Source of the DNA: Syntrophobacterales bacterium
GTDB taxonomy: Bacteria > Desulfobacterota > Syntrophia > Syntrophales > UBA2192
Direction of reading: 5' to 3'
Assembly: GCA_018053845.1 (NCBI GenBank)
Contig: JAGPKU010000022.1
Coordinates: 1-34,250, forward strand
Length of the DNA stretch: 34,250 nucleotides
In this document: piece by piece, positions 7,574 to 14,710 of the stretch
Position numbering within the stretch: position 1 is the stretch's first letter
Layout: each line of letters opens with the position of its first letter
Position numbers and translations under genes: made by a program
The notes under the pieces: model-generated
Database searches by the model: none
What the model saw: the letters and a program-made list of their open reading frames with translations, nothing else
What the model was told of the DNA's origin: nothing

Positions 7574-9586
7574 ATGTTCTTCCTCGATGACATCGTCCTC
7601 ATCATCGGGCTTTCGGCCGTGGTGCTCTACCTGTGCCACCGCCTCGAGCTGCCCGCCATCGTGGGCTACCTGCTCACGGGGCTCCTGACGGGCCCCTACG
7701 GGTTCGGTCTCGTCGGCAACCTCGAGGCCGTCACGATGCTGGCCGAGATCGGGGTCGTGGCGCTGCTCTTCACGATCGGCCTGGAGTTCTCCTTCCGCAA
7801 CCTCGTGCAGCTGCGCCGCACGGCCCTCCTGGGAGGCACCCTGCAGGTGCTGCTGACGCTGCTCGTCGCCGCCGCGATCTCCCACGGCCTCGGGAGGCCC
7901 GCGGGGCAGTCCATCTTCATCGGCTTCCTGACGGCCCTGAGCAGCACGGCCATCGTCATGAAGCTCCTGCAGGACCGCGCCGAGGTGGAAACCCCGCACG
8001 GCGCCGGCGCGCTGGGCATCCTCATCTACCAGGATCTCATCGTCGTCCCCATGATGCTGCTGCTCCCCTTCCTCGGGGGAGGGGTCCAGGGGTCGACCGA
8101 CGACCTGCTTTTCCTGCTGGGCAAGGAGGTCGGGGTCATCCTGGCCCTCATCGTTGCGGCAAAGTGGCTGGTCCCCTGGACCCTGCGCGAGGTGACCCGG
8201 ACGGGCAGCCGCGAGCTCTTCCTGCTGACGATCGTCATGATCGGCCTGGCCGTGGCCTGGCTCACCCACGTCGCGGGGCTCTCGCTGGCCGTCGGGGCCT
8301 TCCTGGCGGGCCTCGTCATCTCCGAGTCCGAGTACAGCCACCAGGCCATGGGCAACGTCATCCCCTTCCGCGACATCTTCGCGAGCTTTTTCTTCGTCTC
8401 CATCGGGATGCTTCTGGATCTCCGCTTCCTCGCGGAGCACCCGGTGTACCTCTTCCTGCTGGCCGCCGGGATCATGCTCGTCAAGAGTCTCGCCGCAGCG
8501 GCGGCCGTCCTGTTCGTGGGTCTGCCGATCCGCGTGGCCGCGCTGGCCGGCCTCTGCCTCGGGCAGATCGGCGAGTTTTCCTTCATCCTGGCCGAGGCGG
8601 GCCGGAAGTACGGCCTGCTCACGCAGGCGATCAACCAGGAATTCCTGGCCTATTCCGTCCTGACGATGATGGCGACCCCCTTTCTGTTCCGTATCTCCCG
8701 CCCGGTGGCCGATGCGCTGGCCCGCCTGCCGCTGCCCGGGCGCCTCAGGCGCGGCAGCATCCCGACGGCGGGCGCGAAGCGGTCCCACGAGAAGGATCAC
8801 TTGATCATCGTCGGCTTCGGCGTCTACGGGCAGAACATCGCCAGGGCCGCCCGCGAGGCGAAGATCCCCTATGCCGTCCTGGACATGAACGCCGATCTCG
8901 TCCGCGAGCAGCGGCAGAAGGACGAGCCGATCTACTACGGCGACGCGACCCATGAGGCCATCCTGCAGCACGTCAACATCCGCCGGGCCCGGATCCTCGT
9001 GGTCGTCATCAGCGACGCGGCGGCCACCCGACGGATCACCGACCTCGCGCGCCGGCTCAATCCCAGGCTCTACATCGTCGTGCGGACGCGGTTCATCCAG
9101 GAGATCGGCCCCCTCATGGAGACGGGGGCCAACGAGGTCGTCTCCGAGGAGTTCGAGACCTCCGTGGAGATCTTCAGCAGGATCCTGTCGCGGTACCTCC
9201 TGCCCGAGGAGGAGATCCACCGTTTCGTGGAGGAGATCCGTTCGGACGGCTACGCCATGTTCCGCAACCTCTCGAAGCACGCCACGTCGTGCCCGCACAT
9301 CGGGGCCTGCCTGCCGGACATGGACCTTCGCTCGGTCCGCGTACACGGGGAATCGGCCCTGACGGGAAAAACCATCGCCGGGGCGGAACTGGGGAAGACC
9401 TTCGGGGTCACCGTCCTGGCCGTCAGGCGGGAGGGGGAGATCCTTTCCATCCCGCCGGCGGATCTGGCCCTCGAGCCGGAGGATATCCTCTTCATCGTCG
9501 GCCCGCCCGCAAAAATCGCGGAACTCGAGGCCGTGCTGCGCGTGCCAGCCGGGAGGGGAAACCCGCCCGGCGCGGAAACGGGTTGA
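7574..9586 (+). CDS. CPA2-family cation:proton antiporter with RCK domains (antiporter 2)
   Basis: A 670-residue KefB/KefC-like antiporter. Residues 1 to about 385 form the membrane exchanger domain (LPAIVGYLLTGLLTGPYGFG, LLFTIGLEFSFRNL, LAVGAFLAGLVISESEYSHQ). An RCK-N nucleotide-binding fold follows with GFGVYG at about 414-419, then one RCK-C domain near 590-660. The linker before RCK-C carries a Cys pair (C573 and C579, motif CPHIGAC) that antiporter 3 keeps at the same residue numbers. The ATG at 7574 gives an N-terminus matching antiporter 3. The likely role is potassium or sodium export under nucleotide, pH or redox control; the physiological signal is unknown. Confidence 0.9.
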   Translation: MFFLDDIVLIIGLSAVVLYLCHRLELPAIVGYLLTGLLTGPYGFGLVGNLEAVTMLAEIGVVALLFTIGLEFSFRNLVQLRRTALLGGTLQVLLTLLVAAAISHGLGRPAGQSIFIGFLTALSSTAIVMKLLQDRAEVETPHGAGALGILIYQDLIVVPMMLLLPFLGGGVQGSTDDLLFLLGKEVGVILALIVAAKWLVPWTLREVTRTGSRELFLLTIVMIGLAVAWLTHVAGLSLAVGAFLAGLVISESEYSHQAMGNVIPFRDIFASFFFVSIGMLLDLRFLAEHPVYLFLLAAGIMLVKSLAAAAAVLFVGLPIRVAALAGLCLGQIGEFSFILAEAGRKYGLLTQAINQEFLAYSVLTMMATPFLFRISRPVADALARLPLPGRLRRGSIPTAGAKRSHEKDHLIIVGFGVYGQNIARAAREAKIPYAVLDMNADLVREQRQKDEPIYYGDATHEAILQHVNIRRARILVVVISDAAATRRITDLARRLNPRLYIVVRTRFIQEIGPLMETGANEVVSEEFETSVEIFSRILSRYLLPEEEIHRFVEEIRSDGYAMFRNLSKHATSCPHIGACLPDMDLRSVRVHGESALTGKTIAGAELGKTFGVTVLAVRREGEILSIPPADLALEPEDILFIVGPPAKIAELEAVLRVPAGRGNPPGAETG

Positions 9587-9743
9587 AGTCCCTCGGAAAA
9601 GCCCCTGCACTGGGATCGGGTCCGGGCAAAACCCCGGAGGCAGCGCGAGGATGGTCGGGCCGCCATCCTTCGGCAGGACGGAGGCGGCTTTTTCATGCGC
9701 CACGCCGCCGGCCGACGGCGGTGCCCGGGAAAGGACAAGCGGC

Positions 9744-11726
9744 ATGCCGTTTCTCGGCGACATTCTCATCATCATCGGCCTGTCCGCCGTCGTGCTCTAT
9801 CTCTGTCACCGGGCGGGCATCCCCGTCATCGTCGGCTACCTGCTCACGGGCATCGTGGCCGGCCCCTATGGGTTCGGCCTCGTCCGGCAGATCGAGGCCG
9901 TCCGGGTCCTCGCCGAACTGGGCATCGTGGCCCTGCTGTTCACCATCGGCCTGGAGTTCTCGTTCCGCAACCTCCTGCAGCTGCGCCGCACGGCCCTCTT
10001 GGGAGGCACCCTCCAGGTCCTACTGACCGTCCTGACCGCAGCCGCCGCGGCCGAAGTCCTCGGCCGGCCGCTCGGGGAGGCGATCCTCATCGGCTTCCTG
10101 ACCGCCCTGAGCAGTACCGCCATCGTCATGAAGCTCCTGCAGGACCGCGCCGAGATCGACACCCCCCAGGGTGCAAGCACCCTGGGCATCCTCATCTTCC
10201 AGGATCTCGCCGTCGTGCCCATGATGCTCATCCTCCCGCTGCTGGGGGGCGCGGCCCGGGAGAGCCCGGAATCCATCCTGCGGCTCGTGGCCGGGGAGCT
10301 CGGGGTCGTCGTCTTCATCGTCATCGCCGCGAAGTGGGTCGTCCCCTGGGCCCTGCTCAAGGTGACCCAGACCCGCAGCCGGGAACTGTTCCTGCTGGCC
10401 GTCGTCATGATCGGCCTCGCCGTGGCCTGGCTGACCCAGGCGGCGGGGCTCTCGCTCGCCCTGGGGGCGTTCATGGCCGGGCTCGTCATCTCCGAGTCGG
10501 AGTACAGTCACCAGGCCCTCGGCAGCATCCTGCCCTTCCGGGATGTCTTCGCCGGCTTCTTCTTCGTCTCCATCGGCATGCTCCTCGATCTGAACCACCT
10601 TGCCGCGCACCCCGCCGAGACCGCGTGGATGACCTCCGCGGTCCTCCTCGTCAAGGCCGCCGTCGCGACGGCGGCCGCCCTGATCGTCGGTCTTCCCCTC
10701 CGCACCGCCCTGCTCGTCGGGCTCGCCCTGTGCCAGATCGGCGAGTTTTCCTTCATCCTGGCCGAGGCGGGCAGCCGCTACGCCGTCTTCACGGGAAACC
10801 GCTACCAGGAGTTCCTCGCCGTCTCGGTGCTCACCATTATGGCCACGCCCTTCATCTTCCGCGTCTCGCCGCGCCTCGTCGAGGCCCTCTTGCGCCTGCC
10901 CGTCCCCCAACGTCTGAAGAGGGGGAAATTCCACATGCGGGACTCGAGAAGAGTGCGCGCGACGGATCACCTCGTCATCGTCGGCTTCGGCTTCAACGGT
11001 CGCAACCTGGCGCGGGCGGCAAAGGCCATGGGAATCCCCTATGCCGTCGTCGAGATGAACCCCGACACGGTGCGCGATCAGCGGGAGAAGGGCGAGCCCA
11101 TCCACTGGGGCGACGCGACGCAGGAGGCCGTCCTGCAGCACGTCAACATCTGCCGTGCCCGTTCGATCGCCGTCGTGATCAACGACGCGGCGGCCACGCG
11201 CCGGATCACGGAACTTTCCCGGCGGCTCAACCCCAGGGCCTACATCATCGTCCGGACGCGGTTCATCCCGGAGATCCAGCCGCTCAAGGAACTCGGCGCC
11301 AACGAGGTGATTCCGGAAGAGTTCGAGACCTCCGTGGAGATCTTCAGCCGCCTGATGGCCACCTACCTGGTGCCGAAGGAGGAGATCGAGCGGTTCGCCG
11401 AGGAGATCCGCGCGGGCGGCTACGAGATGCTGCGCAGCCTGTCGCGGGAGGCGACGGCGTGCCCGAGCATCGAAACCTGCCTGCCCGATGTGGAGATCCG
11501 GTCCCTCCGCGTGCAGGACCGCTCCCCGGCCGTCGGGAAAACCCTGGCCCAGACGCAGATGCGCAAGAAGTACGGCGTCACCCTGCTGGCTGTCCGCAGG
11601 GGCGCCGAGGTCACGACGATCCCGGATCCCGACATCCGCTTCGAGGCACAGGACCTGCTCTTCGTCGTCGGCCAGCCCGCGCGGATCGCGCAGGTGGAAG
11701 AGCTCTTCCGGGCGAAAAGCCCGTGA
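9744..11726 (+). CDS. CPA2-family cation:proton antiporter with RCK domains (antiporter 3)
   Basis: A 660-residue close paralogue of antiporter 2, matching it through the exchanger domain (IPVIVGYLLTGIVAGPYGFG, LALGAFMAGLVISESEYSHQ), RCK-N (GFGFNG) and RCK-C. The Cys pair is CPSIETC at residues 573 and 579, the same numbering as in antiporter 2. The frame opens at 9651, but the ATG at 9744 aligns exactly with the start of antiporter 2 and has a GGAAAGGA site. No convincing promoter was found in the 157-bp gap, so it may be read through from antiporter 2. This is a tandem duplication. Confidence 0.9.
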   Translation: MPFLGDILIIIGLSAVVLYLCHRAGIPVIVGYLLTGIVAGPYGFGLVRQIEAVRVLAELGIVALLFTIGLEFSFRNLLQLRRTALLGGTLQVLLTVLTAAAAAEVLGRPLGEAILIGFLTALSSTAIVMKLLQDRAEIDTPQGASTLGILIFQDLAVVPMMLILPLLGGAARESPESILRLVAGELGVVVFIVIAAKWVVPWALLKVTQTRSRELFLLAVVMIGLAVAWLTQAAGLSLALGAFMAGLVISESEYSHQALGSILPFRDVFAGFFFVSIGMLLDLNHLAAHPAETAWMTSAVLLVKAAVATAAALIVGLPLRTALLVGLALCQIGEFSFILAEAGSRYAVFTGNRYQEFLAVSVLTIMATPFIFRVSPRLVEALLRLPVPQRLKRGKFHMRDSRRVRATDHLVIVGFGFNGRNLARAAKAMGIPYAVVEMNPDTVRDQREKGEPIHWGDATQEAVLQHVNICRARSIAVVINDAAATRRITELSRRLNPRAYIIVRTRFIPEIQPLKELGANEVIPEEFETSVEIFSRLMATYLVPKEEIERFAEEIRAGGYEMLRSLSREATACPSIETCLPDVEIRSLRVQDRSPAVGKTLAQTQMRKKYGVTLLAVRRGAEVTTIPDPDIRFEAQDLLFVVGQPARIAQVEELFRAKSP

Positions 11727-11749
11727 CTCCGGTTTTCTCGCCGCCGGAT

Positions 11750-11769
11750 CGCATCGCGCCGACGATGCG
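11750..11769. terminator. Hairpin at the convergent antiporter/glgB junction
   Basis: CGCATCG (11750-11756) pairs perfectly with CGATGCG (11763-11769) across a 6-nt loop. It lies 24 bp after the antiporter 3 stop and before the convergent glgB stop. No T-run follows on either strand, so a role in termination is only a position-based guess. Confidence 0.35.
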
Positions 11770-11854
11770 GGGAAAGGGACAGGGAGGCCGGGACGGCTGC
11801 GGCCCCGGACTCGAAGCCCTGAAGAAGCGGAGGGGACAATCCGCCGTGCGGGAG

Positions 11855-13912
11855 CTAATCGAGCCGCCGGAGCACGAGGGCCGTGCGCGTGGGGAGGTAG
11901 AGGCTCAACCGATGGCACGCGGCGGGCCCCTGTCCTTCGGGCTGCGTGAAGTGGATCTGGTCCGGCTCGAGGCGCCCGTGGCCGCCGTAGACGCCGGCAT
12001 CGGTGTCCAAGACGAGCCGGTAGCGGCCCGGCGGGGCGTCGATCCGGTAGCCGACGTGGGACAGGGAGGGATGGAAATTGAAGGCAAGCAGGTGCCCCGC
12101 CCGCTCGAAGGCGAGGACCTTCGTTTCGTTGTGCTCGTGCAGCAGGCGGGGCACGCCCGACCCCAGGAGGTTCGCCCGCCGCGCGAGCGCGATCATGTCG
12201 GCGTCGAAGCGGGCGAGCTGCCGGTATCGCAGGGTCTCGTCGTCCGCGAGGCTCCACTGGCGACGGGCGTACTTGTAGGACCAGCCGTTGCCGGCCCTCG
12301 GGAAGTCGATCCACTCGGGGTGCCCGAACTCGTTGCCCATGAAGTTCAGGTACCCGTGGCCCGCCGTGGCGAGCGTGACGAGGCGGATCATCTTGTGCAG
12401 CGCCACGCCCCGGTCGACGCGGAGGTTTTGCCGGAAGACGCTCATGTCCGTGTACATGTCGGCGTCGATCATCCGGAAGATGAGGGTCTTGTCCCCCACG
12501 AGGGCCTGGTCGTGCGACTCGCAGTAGCTGATCGTCTTCTCGTCCCGCCGGCGGTTGTTGAGCTCGTGCCACAGGTGCCCCAGGGGCCACGCCTCGTCGG
12601 GGCATTCCTTCAGCAGCCGGATCCAGGTGTCGGGCACGCCCATGGCGAAGCGGAAATCGAACCCCGTCCCCCCCTGCGCCGCGGGGACGGCCAGCCCCGG
12701 CATGCCGCTGACGTCCTCGGCGATCGTGACGGCGTCGGGCCGCACGTCGTGGATGACCCGGTTCGCCAGGGCCAGGTAGGCCAGGGCATCCTCGTCGACG
12801 CCCGCGTCGAAGTAGTCGCCGTAGGACAGAAAGGCCTTCCCCAGGCCGTGGTGCCGGTAGAGCATGCTCGTCACGCCGTCGAAGCGGAACCCGTCGAAGC
12901 GGAACTCGTCGAGCCAGTAGCGGCAGTTGGAGAGCAGGAAATGCAGGACCTGGGGCTTGCCGTAGTCGAAACAGCGTGAACCCCACGCCTCGTGCCGGCC
13001 CCGCGCGCCGCGGTGAAAGTACTGGTGCTCCGTGCCGTCGAACCGGCCGAGCCCTTCCACCTCGTTGGACGCCGCGTGCGAGTGGATGAGGTCCATGACG
13101 ACGCAGAGCCCCGCCTCGTGGGCCGCGTCGATGAGCGCCTTGAGGTCCTCGGGCGTGCCGAACCGCGACGAGGCGGCGAAGAAGCTGCTCACCTGGTAGC
13201 CGAAGGACCCGTAGTAGGGGTGCTCCTGGATCGCCATGAGCTGCAGGACGTCGTACCCCGCCCGCACGACTCGGGGCAGGACCTTCTCCGTGAACTCCCG
13301 GTAGGTGCCGATCCGTTCCTCCTCCTGGGCCATACCCACGTGGGCCTCGTAGACGAAGGGCGTCTGCACGGCGCAGCAAAACCCCTCGCGGCGCCATCGG
13401 TACGAGGAGGGCGGGTCCCAGACCTGGGCGTTGAAGATCAGCGTCTGCGGGTCCTGCACGACGCGCCGGGCCCAGGCGGGGATGCGATCGCCCTGCCCGC
13501 CGATCCAGTGAACCCGCAGGCGGTACAGATCACTGTGGGCCATGGCCGAGGCGGGAAGGCGGATCTCCCAGACGCCTTCGGCCCCGTCGAGCCTCTCCAG
13601 GGCGAACCGGTGCGTCTCCCGCCAGTCGGTCATCCGCCCCACGAGGCTGATGCGCGTGGCGTTCGGGGCCCACTCGCGCAGGACCCACTCGCCGCCCCGG
13701 CGGTGCAGGCCGAAATACTCGTGCCCGCTGGCGAAATCGGCGAGGCGCATCCGGCCCTCCGTGAGCCGCGCCTCCAGCTCGGCCGCGCGGCGCAGGCGCC
13801 TCTCGAGCGCCTCGCGCCACGGCCCCAGCAGCGGGTCCGCGGCAACGAGCCTCTCCGCAAGCTTCTCGATGCGGCCGGGGGTCGAGTGTCCCGGTTCCGG
13901 TTTTCCCGCCAT
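11855..13912 (-). CDS. glgB: 1,4-alpha-glucan branching enzyme, eukaryote-like GH13_8 type
   Basis: Forms alpha-1,6 branches in glycogen. With the chosen ATG (13912) the protein has 685 residues: an N-terminal CBM48/isoamylase-type domain, then a GH13 barrel with DGFRFDGVTSM (nucleophile D345), AEDVSGMP (acid/base E399) and ESHDQALVGDK (D468), and a C-terminal beta domain. HPYYGSFGYQVSSFF, VTSMLYRHHG and WIDFPRAGNGWSYKYARRQW are signatures of the eukaryotic GH13_8 branch rather than the usual bacterial GH13_9 GlgB. An ATG at 13972 is also in frame, but it overlaps a TATGAT -10 box; the ATG at 13912 has a GAAGGT site, so it is preferred. Divergent from the MarR gene. Confidence 0.9.
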   Translation of the reverse strand: MAGKPEPGHSTPGRIEKLAERLVAADPLLGPWREALERRLRRAAELEARLTEGRMRLADFASGHEYFGLHRRGGEWVLREWAPNATRISLVGRMTDWRETHRFALERLDGAEGVWEIRLPASAMAHSDLYRLRVHWIGGQGDRIPAWARRVVQDPQTLIFNAQVWDPPSSYRWRREGFCCAVQTPFVYEAHVGMAQEEERIGTYREFTEKVLPRVVRAGYDVLQLMAIQEHPYYGSFGYQVSSFFAASSRFGTPEDLKALIDAAHEAGLCVVMDLIHSHAASNEVEGLGRFDGTEHQYFHRGARGRHEAWGSRCFDYGKPQVLHFLLSNCRYWLDEFRFDGFRFDGVTSMLYRHHGLGKAFLSYGDYFDAGVDEDALAYLALANRVIHDVRPDAVTIAEDVSGMPGLAVPAAQGGTGFDFRFAMGVPDTWIRLLKECPDEAWPLGHLWHELNNRRRDEKTISYCESHDQALVGDKTLIFRMIDADMYTDMSVFRQNLRVDRGVALHKMIRLVTLATAGHGYLNFMGNEFGHPEWIDFPRAGNGWSYKYARRQWSLADDETLRYRQLARFDADMIALARRANLLGSGVPRLLHEHNETKVLAFERAGHLLAFNFHPSLSHVGYRIDAPPGRYRLVLDTDAGVYGGHGRLEPDQIHFTQPEGQGPAACHRLSLYLPTRTALVLRRLD

Positions 13913-13967
13913 CGCCTCTGCACCTTCGTGTTGCCGATGCGGCCGGCTGAAGATCCGGCCTGTCTGC

Positions 13968-13995
13968 ATCATACAGAAAACGCCCTTTTGTGCAA
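13968..13995 (-). promoter_or_regulatory. Promoter of glgB
   Basis: On the minus strand TTGCAC (13990-13995) and TATGAT (13968-13973) are 16 bp apart; the -10 matches five of six consensus bases. Transcription would start near 13961, inside the upstream in-frame extension of glgB, which argues for translation from the ATG at 13912. Confidence 0.6.
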
Positions 13996-14027
13996 GGGTC
14001 CGCTGAGGGCGGCCCGCGCATCCCGGG

Positions 14028-14056
14028 TTGACAGATGCCCCGATTATTTGTATACG
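14028..14056 (+). promoter_or_regulatory. Promoter of the MarR-family gene
   Basis: A perfect TTGACA (14028-14033) and TATACG (14051-14056) are 17 bp apart, about 36 bp before the ATG at 14092. An imperfect palindrome covers the -10. Confidence 0.7.
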
Positions 14057-14059
14057 AAT
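14046..14059. promoter_or_regulatory. Operator candidate over the marR -10 box
   Basis: ATTTGTATACGAAT is a 14-bp inverted repeat with one mismatched pair, centred on GTATAC and covering the -10. MarR proteins usually bind such palindromes and repress their own genes, so autoregulation is the simple reading. Confidence 0.5.
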
Positions 14060-14091
14060 TTCACAAACCCGGCAGTCGGAAAGGAGAGAAC

Positions 14092-14616
14092 ATGCCAGCG
14101 GACAGCCAACTGACCCTGGAGGTCAACGACTCCCTTCGGAAGCTCATGCAACTTGTCCAGACCCGCTCGAAGAAGATCCGCAAGGAAACGGGCATCACGG
14201 GACCCCAACTGCTCGCGATGAAGACCCTGGCCGACTCGCCCGGCCTCAGCATCTCGGAACTCGCACGCCGCATCTACCTGCACCCGGCCACGGTGGTGGG
14301 CATCGTCGACCGGCTCGAGGGACAGGGCCTCGTCGAGCGCTCCCCGTCGACCAAGGACCGCAGGCAGGTGCAGGTCAAGCTGACCCGGGGCGGCAAGGCC
14401 GCCCTCCGAAAGACCCCCCCGGCCGCCCGGGACTCCGTGCTCGCGGGGCTCGAGACCCTGCCGGACAAGAAGCTCAAGCGCCTCGCCGTCAGCCTCGCGC
14501 TGATCGTCCGGGTCCTGGAAGCCCACGCGAAAGGCCCCGCTCCCAAGCGCCGCCGCGGCAGGCCGCGCAAGGAGGAATCGGTGCCGAAAAAGCGGCGCGG
14601 CAGGAAACCGGCGTAA
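14092..14616 (+). CDS. MarR-family transcriptional regulator with AT-hook-like tail
   Basis: A 174-residue protein with a winged helix-turn-helix of the MarR type (about residues 35-100: GPQLLAMKTLADSPGLSISE, HPATVVGIVDRLEGQGLVER, wing KDRRQVQVKLT). After the C-terminal dimer helices it has a basic tail with a canonical AT-hook core (RRRGRPRK, residues 153-160) and a degenerate second copy (KKRRGRKPA, 166-174), unusual for MarR proteins. The ATG at 14092 has an AAAGGAGAG site; an upstream in-frame ATG at 14035 lies within the promoter and was rejected. It probably controls itself, and possibly the divergent glgB and the downstream TreZ-like gene. The ligand is unknown. Confidence 0.88.
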   Translation: MPADSQLTLEVNDSLRKLMQLVQTRSKKIRKETGITGPQLLAMKTLADSPGLSISELARRIYLHPATVVGIVDRLEGQGLVERSPSTKDRRQVQVKLTRGGKAALRKTPPAARDSVLAGLETLPDKKLKRLAVSLALIVRVLEAHAKGPAPKRRRGRPRKEESVPKKRRGRKPA

Positions 14617-14666
14617 TTTCCACACCGCGCCTGGCAACGACCCGGTAAACGTCCCCGACGACGAGC

Positions 14667-14695
14667 TTCGTTTTCCCCTGCCGGGGGAAAACGGA
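14667..14695 (+). other. Strong hairpin between marR and the TreZ-like gene
   Basis: CGTTTTCCCC (14669-14678) pairs with GGGGAAAACG (14684-14693) across a 5-nt loop, and two further outer pairs are possible. No T-run follows, and it ends about 16 nt before the GTG at 14711. It could slow polymerase after marR, stabilise an RNA end, or affect initiation of the next gene. Confidence 0.5.
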
Positions 14696-14710
14696 CCGCA
14701 GAGGCCGGCT

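Noticed and set aside
9583-9611. Promoter TTGAAG/TGCACT before antiporter 3
   Set aside because: The spacing is 17 bp but the -10 is poor and the -35 overlaps the previous stop codon; not listed as a feature.
13913-13972. Longer GlgB starting at 13972
   Set aside because: That ATG overlaps a TATGAT -10 box with a matching -35, has no ribosome binding site, and adds residues unlike the family.
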